Assembly: GCA_035555315.1 (NCBI GenBank)
Contig: DATMGU010000078.1
Location: 120,339 to 184,338 of the forward strand
DNA length: 64,000 nucleotides
Source: DATMGU01 sp035555315
GTDB lineage: Bacteria; Pseudomonadota; Alphaproteobacteria; ATCC43930; CGMCC-115725
Direction of reading: 5' to 3'
Positions 25,135 through 33,583 of this stretch are shown here, piece after piece. Made by a program: the position numbers and the translations under genes. Numbering within the stretch: the stretch's first letter is position 1; the number at the start of each line of letters is the position of its first letter. Under the pieces are notes generated by a model, which was not told the origin of the DNA, did no database searches, and worked only from the letters and a program-made list of their open reading frames with translations.

Positions 25135-28100
25135 GTGCAATTTGCCAAACTCCGCCTCGCCGGCTTCAAATCCTTCGTCGATCCGACCGATCTGCTGATC
25201 GAACCCGGCATGACCGGGATCGTCGGCCCCAATGGCTGTGGCAAATCGAACCTGGTCGAGGCGCTGCAATGGGTAATGGGCGAGACCTCGGCGCGCCGTC
25301 TGCGCGGCGGCGACATGGACGATGTGATCTTCGGCGGCACGTCGAGCCGCCCCGCGCGCAATGTCGCGGCGGTGACGCTGTCGGTCGAAAACGACACGCC
25401 TGACAAAGGCGACGGTTCGACCAAAGGCAATGGTACGGCCGAGTCGATTCTGCTGGCCGACCAGCCGGAGATCGAGATCGAGCGGCGCATCGACCGGTCG
25501 AAGGGATCGACCTATCGGGTCAATGGGCGGGAGACGCGGGCGCGCGACGTCCAATTGCTGTTCGCCGACGCAGCCAGCGGCGCGCAATCGACCGCCCTGG
25601 TAGGTCAGGGCCGCATCGGGGCGTTGATAAATGCGAAGCCGACGGATCGGCGGCATATCCTGGAGGAAGCCGCCGGTATCGGCGGGTTGCATCAGCGCCG
25701 GCACGAGGCCGAGCTGAAGCTTTCCGCCGCCGACACGAACCTTGCCCGGCTGAAGGATATCGCCGCCGCCCTGGCATCGCAGATTGGCCGATTGCGCGGC
25801 CAAGCCAAACAGGCGGAGCGCTATCGGCGGCTGAGCGACTCGATCCGCAAGGCCGAGGCGCTGGCGCTTTATCGCCATTGGCATGACCTCGTCGCGCGCG
25901 GTGCCGCCGCGGCCGAGCGGCTGGCCGAAGCGACGGCCCAAGTGAGCATCGCCGCCGATGCCGCCGCGACGGCCCAGCACGCGCGCGACGAAGCGGCTCG
26001 TCTGATCGGCCCGGCGCGGGATGCGGCCGCGACCTCCGGTTCGGCGGTCGAGCGGGCGGCATCGGCGCTCGGCACGCTGGAGCAAGAAGGCAAGCGCATC
26101 GCCGCCGCCCTGGCGCAGGGCCGGGAGCGTGCCGCCCAAATCGAGCAGGATCTGCGGCGGGAATTGGCTCTCGCCGTGGAGGCCGATGGGGTGGCCGAGC
26201 GCCTGGGCGAGGAACGTCGGCAGCTTGAAGCGGCGCAAACCGACGAGGTGCGCGACCAGCAGGCCGCCGCCGAGCGGCTGCGGGCGGCGAAGGCGCGTTT
26301 TGTCGCGGCCGAAACCGCGACCAACCAGGCGACCGCCGCTTTGGCACGGCACGAGGCCGAACGGGTCGCCCTGCAGCGCCGGATCGCCGCCATCGAGGAG
26401 CGCCGTGGCCGCGCCCGCCGCCAGCTCGCGGAAGCTGTCGCCAAGACCAACGAGTTGGATCTGTTGACCGTCACCCCCGAGGCGCTCGCCGCCGCCGCCG
26501 CCGATGTCGCCAGTGCCGAGGCCGAGCTCGCCGCCGCGCGCGAGTCGGTCGAGACGGCCGACCGGCTGGCCGCGGCCGCCGTCGCGGCGGAACGCGAGAC
26601 CGTGGAGCCGGCCCGCGCGGCGGAGCGGCAGGCGCTCGAACTCGGCGCCGAAGCCGATGCGCTGCGCCGGGTGCTGGCGACCGGCGCCGCCGATGGCTAT
26701 CCGCCGCTGATCGACGCGTTGACCGTCGAGCCAGGCTTCGAGGCCGCCCTGGGTGCCGCCCTTGGCGATGATTTGCTTGCCTCGACCGATCCGGCCGCCC
26801 CGAGCCACTGGGCGACGGTCGAGCGGCCGGTTGAGACGGACGCATCCTTGCCGACGGGTGCCCAACCGCTCGCGCGGCATGTGACGGCACCCGCCCTGCT
26901 CGGCGCCCGACTGGCACAGATCGGGTTCGTCGAGGATACCGCGGCGGGGAACGCGCTCCAGGCCGCCCTGCGGACCGGCCAAAGGCTGGTGACGCGGGAC
27001 GGCGCCCTGTGGCGATGGGACGGGCTCGCCGTCGCCGCCGGCACGCCGACCGCGGCGGCGGTGCGCCTGGGGCAGCGCAACCGTCTGGCCCAGCTCGACA
27101 CGGCCCGTCTGGCGGCGGAGACGACCCTGGCCGAGGCGACCGCCCGGCGCGCCGCTGCCCAAGCGGCGACCGCCGGCGCCGCCGCCACGGCCAGGACGTG
27201 CCAGGAAACGGTGCGCGCGCTGACCACCCGAATCGGTACGGTACGGACGGCCGAGACGACCCTGATCCAGCGCGCCGCCGCCGCCGCCGCCCGCCATCAG
27301 AGCGCCCTCGATGCGGGCAACCGCCTGACCGCCGATCTCGCCGAGATGGATGCCCAGGCGGCCGAGGCCACAGCCGAGCAAGCCGCCCTGCCCGATCCGT
27401 CAGCCGACCGGGCGGCGGCCGAACGCCATCGCGCGGATTTGGTCACCGCCCGGCAGCATGAGGCGGCGGCGCAAGGCGAGCTCGACCGGCTGACACGCGA
27501 CGCGGCGGCACGGCGCGCACGACGCGCCTCGCTCGATATCGAGGTCAAGGTGTGGCGCGACCGCGGCGTCGCCGCGGCGACGCAACGCGCCACCCTGCAA
27601 CAGCGCGGCGCCACGGTGCTGGAGGAGATCGCGCAGATCCAAGCCAGGCCGGCCGAGATCGAGCGCCAGCGCGAGGAGCTGACACGGGTGATCGCCGAGG
27701 CTCGGCTGGCGGCGAGCGAGGCCACTGGCCGGCTGCAAGCCGCCGAGGCGGCCGCCGTGGCCGCCGAGCAAGCCTATGCGGCGGCCGTCGCGATATTGGG
27801 CGGATTGCGCGAAGACCGCGTGCGCGCCGAGGCCGCCCATGAGCAGGCCGCCGAATTGCTGGCCGCCCATGTCACCCGCATCGCCGAGCGCTTCGAGGTG
27901 GTGCCGGAAGACCTGCCGGCGCAGACCGATATCTCCGCCGAACCGCCCGGCGACACAGCCGCCGCCTTGGAGGCGCGGCACGACAGGCTGCGCCGGGAGC
28001 GCGAGGCGATCGGGCCGGTCAATCTCATGGCCGAGACCGAAATGGCGGCACTGGAGACCGAACTGGCGACACTGAACGCCGAGACGGACGATCTGGTGAC

Positions 28101-28635
28101 GGCGATCGCGCGGCTGCGCCAAGGCATCGCCCAGCTCAATCGCGAAGGCCGCGAACGGCTGCTAAAGGCATTCGACATCGTCAACGGCCATTTCGCTGAG
28201 CTCTATGTCCGCCTCTATGGCGGCGGCAAGGCGCATCTGGAGCTCACCGATCACGAGGATCCCCTGGAAGCCGGCTTGGAGATCATGGCGAGCCCGCCGG
28301 GCAAGAAGCTGCAGGCGCTCTCGCTGTTGTCCGGCGGGGAGCGCGCGCTGACGGCCCTCGCCCTGCTGTTCGCGGTGTTCCTGACCAACCCGGCGCCGGT
28401 CTGCGTGCTCGATGAGGTCGACGCACCGCTCGACGACGCGAATGTCGAGCGCTTCTGCCAACTGGTGCGCGAGATCGGCGAGCGGACCGGCACCCGATTC
28501 CTGGTGATCACCCATCATCGGGTGACCATGGCGCGGATGGACCGGCTCTATGGCGTCACTATGGCCGAAAAGGGCATTTCGCAGCTGGTTTCGGTCGAAC
28601 TCGGCACCGCCGACCGGCTGCGGCAGACGGCTTGA
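25135..28635 (+). CDS. smc: Chromosome partition protein SMC
   Basis: This ATPase of 1166 residues organises and segregates the chromosome. Walker A, GPNGCGKS, is at residues 31-38 and is followed by NLVEALQWVMGE. Two Ala-rich coiled coils flank a hinge region at about 510-650. The C-terminal head has the signature LSLLSGGERALTALALLFA and Walker B in VCVLDEVDAPLDDANV. The start is GTG after CTCCGGTGC. The hinge flanks are extremely Ala-rich, as in other high-GC alphaproteobacteria. The partner genes scpA and scpB are not nearby. Confidence 0.97.
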   Translation: MQFAKLRLAGFKSFVDPTDLLIEPGMTGIVGPNGCGKSNLVEALQWVMGETSARRLRGGDMDDVIFGGTSSRPARNVAAVTLSVENDTPDKGDGSTKGNGTAESILLADQPEIEIERRIDRSKGSTYRVNGRETRARDVQLLFADAASGAQSTALVGQGRIGALINAKPTDRRHILEEAAGIGGLHQRRHEAELKLSAADTNLARLKDIAAALASQIGRLRGQAKQAERYRRLSDSIRKAEALALYRHWHDLVARGAAAAERLAEATAQVSIAADAAATAQHARDEAARLIGPARDAAATSGSAVERAASALGTLEQEGKRIAAALAQGRERAAQIEQDLRRELALAVEADGVAERLGEERRQLEAAQTDEVRDQQAAAERLRAAKARFVAAETATNQATAALARHEAERVALQRRIAAIEERRGRARRQLAEAVAKTNELDLLTVTPEALAAAAADVASAEAELAAARESVETADRLAAAAVAAERETVEPARAAERQALELGAEADALRRVLATGAADGYPPLIDALTVEPGFEAALGAALGDDLLASTDPAAPSHWATVERPVETDASLPTGAQPLARHVTAPALLGARLAQIGFVEDTAAGNALQAALRTGQRLVTRDGALWRWDGLAVAAGTPTAAAVRLGQRNRLAQLDTARLAAETTLAEATARRAAAQAATAGAAATARTCQETVRALTTRIGTVRTAETTLIQRAAAAAARHQSALDAGNRLTADLAEMDAQAAEATAEQAALPDPSADRAAAERHRADLVTARQHEAAAQGELDRLTRDAAARRARRASLDIEVKVWRDRGVAAATQRATLQQRGATVLEEIAQIQARPAEIERQREELTRVIAEARLAASEATGRLQAAEAAAVAAEQAYAAAVAILGGLREDRVRAEAAHEQAAELLAAHVTRIAERFEVVPEDLPAQTDISAEPPGDTAAALEARHDRLRREREAIGPVNLMAETEMAALETELATLNAETDDLVTAIARLRQGIAQLNREGRERLLKAFDIVNGHFAELYVRLYGGGKAHLELTDHEDPLEAGLEIMASPPGKKLQALSLLSGGERALTALALLFAVFLTNPAPVCVLDEVDAPLDDANVERFCQLVREIGERTGTRFLVITHHRVTMARMDRLYGVTMAEKGISQLVSVELGTADRLRQTA

Positions 28636-28700
28636 CGCATCGATGCGACGCCGAGTGGCCCTTTCATGGGGTGGCCGCGGCGTAATCGATGGGTTTCGCC

Positions 28701-28730
28701 TTGACATGCGCCGGAATGGACACCTATTTT
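28701..28730 (+). promoter_or_regulatory. Predicted sigma70 promoter of the atp operon
   Basis: A perfect -35 TTGACA (28701-28706) and a -10 TATTTT (28725-28730, four of six) are separated by 18 bases. Transcription would start near 28737, giving a leader of about 78 nt before atpI at 28815. It lies in the 179-base gap after smc. Confidence 0.6.
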
Positions 28731-28814
28731 CCCCGGCGTTTCGGGCCGTCCATCGGCGCCGGTACGAGGGGTTTGCCGGCAGATTGGATACCCGTCCGGG
28801 GGAGTAACAGGTCC

Positions 28815-29192
28815 ATGACCGGGCCGGAAACACCGGATCCGTTGGCGGGTCTCGAGGCGCGGATCGCGAAAGCGAAATCGGCGCGTGCCCGTCAGTCAGG
28901 CGATGACGCCCTTGGCAGCGATTTGCCAAAAGGGGCGTTGGGGCTGGCCTTTCGGATCGGTGTCGAGCTGGTGGCGGCTCTGGTGGTGTCGTTGACGATC
29001 GGCTGGTTGCTGGATCGTTGGCTTGGGACGCGGCCATGGCTGATGGTCGCGTTTTTCTTTGCCGGTTCAGCCGCCGGCATGCTGAACGTCTACCGTGCCG
29101 CGAGCGGGATGGGATTGGCGGTGGGTTATCGTCGGGGCGAACCCGATGATGACGGCCAAAATGGGCAAGATCGTGGCGACGATCGGCGTTGA
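28815..29192 (+). CDS. atpI: ATP synthase-associated protein AtpI
   Basis: This protein of 125 residues has two membrane segments (about 41-62 and 72-95: VELVAALVVSLTIGWLLDRW and PWLMVAFFFAGSAAGMLNVY), the AtpI/Mg-transporting pattern. The N terminus is charged and helical. The ATG at 28815 follows GGGGGAGTAACAGGTCC and begins at the conserved region; the reading frame is open further upstream. AtpI assists assembly of the c-ring and stability of the Fo complex. It is the first gene of the Fo operon. Confidence 0.88.
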   Translation: MTGPETPDPLAGLEARIAKAKSARARQSGDDALGSDLPKGALGLAFRIGVELVAALVVSLTIGWLLDRWLGTRPWLMVAFFFAGSAAGMLNVYRAASGMGLAVGYRRGEPDDDGQNGQDRGDDRR

Positions 29193-29217
29193 AAGCCGAA
29201 CCGGCGCCGTTTGTTGG

Positions 29218-29281
29218 ATGTTGGGCGCCTAAGCGGCACCGTGTCGTGAATGTCGGGCGCCTAAGTGGCGCCGTGTGGTGT
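29218..29281. repeat. 32-base tandem repeat with internal GGCGCC hairpins, before atpB
   Basis: Two imperfect copies of a 32-base unit (29218-29249 and 29250-29281) each contain the core GGGCGCCTAAG followed by GGCACC or GGCGCC. In the second copy GGCGCC-TAAGT-GGCGCC is a perfect 6-bp hairpin. They occupy most of the 118-base gap between atpI and atpB, ending 29 bases before the atpB start, and would be in the operon mRNA. Confidence 0.75.
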
Positions 29282-29310
29282 AAATGTCGAGTTCCTGGGT
29301 AGGATGAACC

Positions 29311-30036
29311 GTGGCTGAGAGCCCTCTCGAACAATTCAAGATCGAGCGCCTGGCGCCCATCAAGCTGGGCGGTCTGGACGCCTCGTTCACCAATTCATCG
29401 TTGATGATGGTGGCGGCGATCGTCGTCATCACGCTGTTCCTGACGCTCAGCATGCGCCGTGCGCAGATGGTTCCGGGCCGCTGGCAATCGATGGCGGAAC
29501 TTTGTTACGAGTTCATCGCGACGATGATCCGCGAGAATGTCGGTAGCGAAGGCCGCAAGTATTTCCCATTCGTGTTTTCGCTGTTCATGTTCATCCTGTT
29601 CGGCAATCTGTTGGGCATGATCCCGTTCTCGTTCACCTATACCAGCCACATCATCGTCACCTTCGCGCTGGCGCTGACGGTGTTCGTGCTGGTGACCATC
29701 GTGGCCCTGGTGCGCCACGGCCTGCATTTCTTCACATTCTTCTTTCCAGCCGGCGCGCCCGTCGTGATGGCGCCGCTGCTGATCCCGATCGAGATCCTGT
29801 CCTACCTGTCGAGGCCGGTCAGCCTGTCCATCCGGTTGTTTGCCAACATGATGGCCGGGCACACCATGCTGAAGGTGTTCGGCGCCTTCACCGTCAGCCT
29901 CGGCCTGTTGGGCTTCATGCCGCTGGTGGTCAATATCGGCCTCACCTTATTCGAGGTCCTGGTCGCCGTGCTGCAGGCCTATGTGTTCACCATCCTGACC
30001 TGCCTCTATCTCAAAGACGCGATCGATCTGCATTGA
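29311..30036 (+). CDS. atpB: ATP synthase Fo subunit a
   Basis: This membrane protein of 241 residues forms the proton half-channels. The essential Arg is Arg175 in LSIRLFANMMAGHTML; the C-terminal helices (IGLTLFEVLVAVLQAYVFTI) complete the channel. GTG is the start codon. The order atpI-atpB-atpE-atpF'-atpF with the F1 genes elsewhere is the alphaproteobacterial arrangement. Confidence 0.97.
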   Translation: MAESPLEQFKIERLAPIKLGGLDASFTNSSLMMVAAIVVITLFLTLSMRRAQMVPGRWQSMAELCYEFIATMIRENVGSEGRKYFPFVFSLFMFILFGNLLGMIPFSFTYTSHIIVTFALALTVFVLVTIVALVRHGLHFFTFFFPAGAPVVMAPLLIPIEILSYLSRPVSLSIRLFANMMAGHTMLKVFGAFTVSLGLLGFMPLVVNIGLTLFEVLVAVLQAYVFTILTCLYLKDAIDLH

Positions 30037-30073
30037 CCGCATCACCGGGTTGACCGGGCTCCGAATTTAATAG

Positions 30074-30094
30074 GGCCGGTGCGCGGCACCGGCC
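30074..30094 (+). other. Stem-loop between atpB and atpE
   Basis: GGCCGGTGC-GCG-GCACCGGCC forms a perfect 9-bp stem. It lies in the 109-base atpB-atpE gap without a T-tract. Such hairpins often protect or attenuate operon mRNA and allow the higher atpE output needed for the c-ring; this role is an inference. Confidence 0.6.
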
Positions 30095-30145
30095 TGCCTT
30101 AACGATACCCATCACTTCAACCAACCCCCTGCAGAGGACAAGAAA

Positions 30146-30370
30146 ATGGACGTTCAAGCCGCCAAAATGATCGGCGCCGGCCTTGCGGTAATCGCGCTCA
30201 TGGGCGTCGGTGTCGGCATTGGCAATATCTTCGCGACGCTGATCAGCTCGATCGCCCGCAATCCGGCCGCGCGCAACCAGGTGTTCGGTATCGGCATTCT
30301 GGGCTTCGCTCTGACCGAAGCCGTGGCGCTGTTCGCTCTGCTGATCGCGTTCCTCATCCTGTTCGTCTGA
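30146..30370 (+). CDS. atpE: ATP synthase Fo subunit c
   Basis: This hairpin proteolipid of 74 residues has the two glycine-rich membrane helices joined by the polar loop ARNPAARNQVFG. The proton-carrying residue is Glu58 in FALTEAVALFALL. GAGGACAAGAAA before the ATG is a good ribosome binding site. The c subunits form the rotor ring. Confidence 0.97.
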   Translation: MDVQAAKMIGAGLAVIALMGVGVGIGNIFATLISSIARNPAARNQVFGIGILGFALTEAVALFALLIAFLILFV

Positions 30371-30394
30371 TACCAAGTCGGTCGACCGGACGCG

Positions 30395-30422
30395 GCCGAT
30401 TGGTTGGCGCCGATTGGCTGGC
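30395..30422. repeat. 14-base tandem duplication after atpE
   Basis: GCCGATTGGTTGGC (30395-30408) is followed directly by GCCGATTGGCTGGC (30409-30422). It lies in the 135-base gap before the b' gene, which otherwise holds only the b' ribosome binding site. Confidence 0.65.
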
Positions 30423-30505
30423 GACGTCCGACTGACCGATGACGATACTTGGCCCCGCACGACAGAGCGGTGGCCGCGACGGGTGGTCGAGGAGCGCATA
30501 GGCCC

Positions 30506-30997
30506 ATGCCGCAATTAGATTTCCATGACTTCGCGCCACAGCTCGTCTGGCTGGTGCTGAGTTTTATCGTCTTATACCTGCTGATGGCGAAGCTTGCTTT
30601 GCCGCGCGTCGCCGCGGTGCTGGAGCTTCGTCAGCATCGGCTCGACGACGATCTCACCCGGGCCGCCAATCTCAAGGCCGAGATCGACATGGTGATCGCG
30701 GCCTATGAGCGGGCGCTGACCGAGGCCCGCACCCAAGCCGGTGCCACGGTCAAGGCGACGCAGGAAAAGCTCGCCGCGATCGCGACCGAACGGCAGCGGC
30801 AAGCATCGGCCAGTCTCGCCGAGCAAGCCAAGCTCGCCGAGCAGCGCATCGCGGCCGCCAAGGCCTCGGCGATCGGCAATATCCGAGCCGTCGCGATCGA
30901 AGCTGCCCGCGCCGCGACGGCGAAACTGGTCGATACCGAGGTCGATGAGGCGCAGGTCGCCCCGGTGGTCGACCGCATCCTGAAGGGGCGTGTCTGA
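30506..30997 (+). CDS. atpF': ATP synthase Fo subunit b'
   Basis: This protein of 163 residues has one N-terminal membrane helix (LVWLVLSFIVLYLLMAKLAL) followed by a long amphipathic helix. It begins MPQLDFHDFAPQLV, typical of the divergent b' subunit of photosynthetic and other alphaproteobacteria. With b it forms the heterodimeric peripheral stalk. The ATG at 30506 was chosen from the conserved start; its stop overlaps the b start by one base (TGATG). Confidence 0.93.
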   Translation: MPQLDFHDFAPQLVWLVLSFIVLYLLMAKLALPRVAAVLELRQHRLDDDLTRAANLKAEIDMVIAAYERALTEARTQAGATVKATQEKLAAIATERQRQASASLAEQAKLAEQRIAAAKASAIGNIRAVAIEAARAATAKLVDTEVDEAQVAPVVDRILKGRV

Positions 30998-31485
30998 TGG
31001 AGTTGTTCCACGACGTCGAATTCTGGATCGCCGTTTCGTTCGTCCTCGCCATGGCGGTCGCCTGGCAAAAGGGCAAACAGCCGATCCTCAGCGGCCTCGA
31101 CGCCCGTGCCACCAAGATCAAGGAAGAGCTCGAGGAGGCGCGCCGCCTGCGCGAGGAAGCCGAATCGACACTGGCCAGCTATCAGCTGAAGCAGCGTGAC
31201 GCCCTGGCCGAGGCGCAGCAGATCATCGCCAACGCCCAGGCCGATGCCGAACAGTTCGGCAAGCAAGCGGCGCTCGATCTGGAAGTGGCGCTGAAACGCC
31301 GCGAGGAGCAATCGGTCGAGAAGATCGCCCAGGCGGAGCAGAAGGCCCTGGCCGAGGTGCGCAACCTGGCCGTCGACGTCGCGATCGAGGCGACCCGGGC
31401 GGTGCTGGTCCAGGTGCTCGACGCCAAGCGGTCGGCGGCGCTCATCGATCACGCCATCGACGACCTACCGAAACGGCTGCACTGA
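30997..31485 (+). CDS. atpF: ATP synthase Fo subunit b
   Basis: This protein of 162 residues has the membrane helix EFWIAVSFVLAMAVAWQKG and a long charged stalk helix (EELEEARRLREEAESTLASY). It pairs with b' as peripheral stalk. It is the last gene of the Fo operon; a strong terminator follows. The F1 genes (atpHAGDC) are not in the window. Confidence 0.95.
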   Translation: MELFHDVEFWIAVSFVLAMAVAWQKGKQPILSGLDARATKIKEELEEARRLREEAESTLASYQLKQRDALAEAQQIIANAQADAEQFGKQAALDLEVALKRREEQSVEKIAQAEQKALAEVRNLAVDVAIEATRAVLVQVLDAKRSAALIDHAIDDLPKRLH

Positions 31486-31531
31486 GACACTCCAGGGCCG
31501 CATAAACGCCAAGCGTAACCATCGCCAAGAG

Positions 31532-31564
31532 AAAAGGGCGGATCCGATCGGATCCGCCCTTTTT
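31532..31564. terminator. Rho-independent terminator, probably bidirectional
   Basis: The stem GGGCGGATCC-GATC-GGATCCGCCC (31536-31559) is perfect over ten pairs, with TTTTT directly after and AAAA directly before. It sits between atpF and the convergent lipoprotein gene, so it can end transcripts from both sides. Confidence 0.92.
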
Positions 31565-31596
31565 CATGTCGCGGCCTTGGCCGCCGACCTTCTCGG

Positions 31597-32205
31597 TCAG
31601 CTGCCCCGTTGCTGCCGGTTATAGGCCAATTGCTCCGGCGTCAGGCGGAAGCCGATGATGACCCGATAGCCTTGCGCCTTGCCGTCCTTGGGCAACGGAA
31701 TCCGCTCGGTGAGCTGTTCAGCGATACCGCCGACGACCTCGCCATTGGGAAATTGGATCGGCGAGGTAAAGGTCTGCTCCGTCACGATCGTGTTCTTGGG
31801 ATCGGTGATCGCGATGAAGTAGGTGTAGTCGTGACTACGCCCCTGCGCCGCCGGTCCCATCCGGCCAACGATGGTGACCGTGCTGTTGATGGTGACACCC
31901 TTGCCGTCGAATGAGCAGGTTCCTTCGAAACTGCGGATCTGCCCGGTCACCGCGACATCGCCGACGCCCTGTCCCGGTCCCTTGAACTCGGTCAATTGAG
32001 CGAGATCCCCGGCGACCGCCAATCTTGGGCAGGCGCCGCGATCCGGGCCGCTGCTGAACATCGAACAACCGCCGAGCCCTATCGCGAGAGCCATGCCCAA
32101 AGCCGTGGGGGTCAGAGCCTTGATGCCCAACGCCGCGCGAATGGGGCCGCGCGGGATCCGAACCGGACGGCATTCCCGTCCCTTACGCTCCATGTGTGTA
32201 CCCAT
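31597..32205 (-). CDS. Hypothetical lipoprotein
   Basis: This protein of about 202 residues has a long basic N-region and the lipobox LGGC in ALGMALAIGLGGCSMFSSG. The mature part contains VGDVAVTGQIRSFEGTCSFDGKGV and a beta-rich body (TYFIAITDPKNTIVTEQTF), a pattern I associate with conserved alphaproteobacterial lipoproteins of unknown role. The ATG shares its first base with the stop of the CDGSH gene (TGATG), so the two are translationally coupled. Confidence 0.78.
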   Translation of the reverse strand: MGTHMERKGRECRPVRIPRGPIRAALGIKALTPTALGMALAIGLGGCSMFSSGPDRGACPRLAVAGDLAQLTEFKGPGQGVGDVAVTGQIRSFEGTCSFDGKGVTINSTVTIVGRMGPAAQGRSHDYTYFIAITDPKNTIVTEQTFTSPIQFPNGEVVGGIAEQLTERIPLPKDGKAQGYRVIIGFRLTPEQLAYNRQQRGS

Positions 32206-32444
32206 CAAAGATCGTTATGGCTGCCGTCGCAGAACGGCTGAGAGGCGCTAACCTTGCAGCCGCAGAACCAGACCTCCTCCGTCTTCGGCGCGGTGTACAG
32301 CACCGGCGAAAAACCGGTGCCGGCATGGGCGCCATCGCAGAAAGGCTGAGTCTTGCTCCGGCCGCACGCACACCAGAAATACTTCTTTCCCGCCTCGACC
32401 GTGAAGCCGTAAGGCCCCACCTGGGCAGGTACCGCTTGGGTCAT
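32205..32444 (-). CDS. Tandem CDGSH iron-sulfur domain protein
   Basis: This protein of 79 residues has two CDGSH motifs. The first ligand set is Cys25, Cys27, Cys36 and His40 (CACGRSKTQPFCDGAH); the second is Cys61, Cys63, Cys72 and His76 (CGCKVSASQPFCDGSH). Each binds a [2Fe-2S] cluster with 3Cys-1His ligation. There is no membrane anchor, so it should be a soluble cytosolic monomer like the mitochondrial MiNT type, not a dimer as in mitoNEET. It is divergent from ispH, whose product also needs an Fe-S cluster. The function in bacteria is not settled. Confidence 0.93.
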   Translation of the reverse strand: MTQAVPAQVGPYGFTVEAGKKYFWCACGRSKTQPFCDGAHAGTGFSPVLYTAPKTEEVWFCGCKVSASQPFCDGSHNDL

Positions 32445-32622
32445 GACCCCTTCCTTTGCTGGCGAGCGTGTACTAGTTATCTGTCGGTCGTCGTTTCAGG
32501 AATGCCCTGAAGCGCGGCGATAGTATGAGCCAGCCCCGGATCGCACAAGGGCTGCCGGCGCGATGATCGGCGGTGGGTGCGTCTTCGATCGGGTTGGTCG
32601 TACCGATAAGGAAGTTCGAGAG

Positions 32623-33567
32623 ATGCCCAGACCGGCGCTGACCATCCTGCTGGCCAGCCCCCGCGGCTTTTGCGCCGGGGTCGATCGGGCGATTCAGATC
32701 GTCGAGCGGGCGATCGAGCGGTTCGGTACACCGGTCTATGTCCGGCACGAAATCGTCCATAACCGCCATGTCGTGCAGACCTTGGAAGCCAAGGGTGCCA
32801 TCTTCGTTCAGGAGCTGAACGAGGTGCCGGCCGATGCGACCGTCGTGTTCTCGGCCCATGGCGTACCGAAATCAGTCACCGACGAGGCCGGCCGGCGGCA
32901 GCTCGTGGCGCTGGACGCGACCTGCCCGCTGGTGACCAAGGTGCATCGCGAGGCCGAGCGGCATCACGCCAAGGGCGACCATGTCATTCTGATCGGCCAT
33001 GACGGGCACCCGGAGGTCGTCGGCACGATGGGGCAATTGCCGGCCGGTTCGGTCACCCTCATCGAAACCGCGGCGGATGTCGCGGATTTGATGCCGCCCA
33101 CCGATTGGGGCTTGGCCTTCGTCACTCAGACGACCTTGTCGGTGACCGATACGGCGGAGACCGTCGCCGCGTTGCGCGCCCGTTTCCCGGAGATCCACGG
33201 TCCGAAGCGCGAAGACATCTGCTATGCCACGACCAATCGCCAGCATGCGGTCAAGACGATCGCCAACCAGGTCGACGCACTGATCGTGATCGGCGCCAGC
33301 AATTCGTCGAACTCGCGCCGGCTGGTCGAAGTCGCCCAGCAAAGCGGCTGTCCGCGCGCCATCCTGTTGCCCAGCGTCGACGCGCTGGATTGGGATTTTC
33401 TGGATGGGGTCGAGCGGCTGGGCGTGACCGCCGGTGCCTCGGCGCCCGAGGTGCTGGTGGAGGCCTTGCTGGAGGCCTGTCACAGCCGGTTCGCGGTCAC
33501 CATAGAGGCCATCGAGGTGACCCGCGAAGACGTGCGCTTCACCCTGCCCAACGCCCTCTCGGCCTAG
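32623..33567 (+). CDS. ispH: 4-hydroxy-3-methylbut-2-enyl diphosphate reductase
   Basis: This protein of 314 residues catalyses the last step of the MEP isoprenoid pathway. The three cluster Cys are visible: Cys17 in ASPRGFCAGVDRAI, one in LDATCPLVTKVH and one in EDICYATTNRQ. SNSSNSRRLVEVA is the substrate-binding stretch. The upstream in-frame ATG at 32563 is less likely than MPRPALTILL at 32623, which follows GAGAG. It is likely in an operon with thrB and rnhA, 16 bases downstream. Confidence 0.96.
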   Translation: MPRPALTILLASPRGFCAGVDRAIQIVERAIERFGTPVYVRHEIVHNRHVVQTLEAKGAIFVQELNEVPADATVVFSAHGVPKSVTDEAGRRQLVALDATCPLVTKVHREAERHHAKGDHVILIGHDGHPEVVGTMGQLPAGSVTLIETAADVADLMPPTDWGLAFVTQTTLSVTDTAETVAALRARFPEIHGPKREDICYATTNRQHAVKTIANQVDALIVIGASNSSNSRRLVEVAQQSGCPRAILLPSVDALDWDFLDGVERLGVTAGASAPEVLVEALLEACHSRFAVTIEAIEVTREDVRFTLPNALSA

Positions 33568-33583
33568 AGGTCATCCAAGCACG

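Noticed and set aside
24454..27381. 975-codon open frame on the minus strand
   Set aside because: It is antisense to dsbA and smc. The product is Gly/Arg/Gln-rich low complexity with no recognisable fold.
28636..28647. CGCATCGATGCG palindrome directly after the smc stop as terminator
   Set aside because: It has no loop and no T-run. A perfect 12-base palindrome alone is not a terminator, and chance is plausible in GC-rich DNA.
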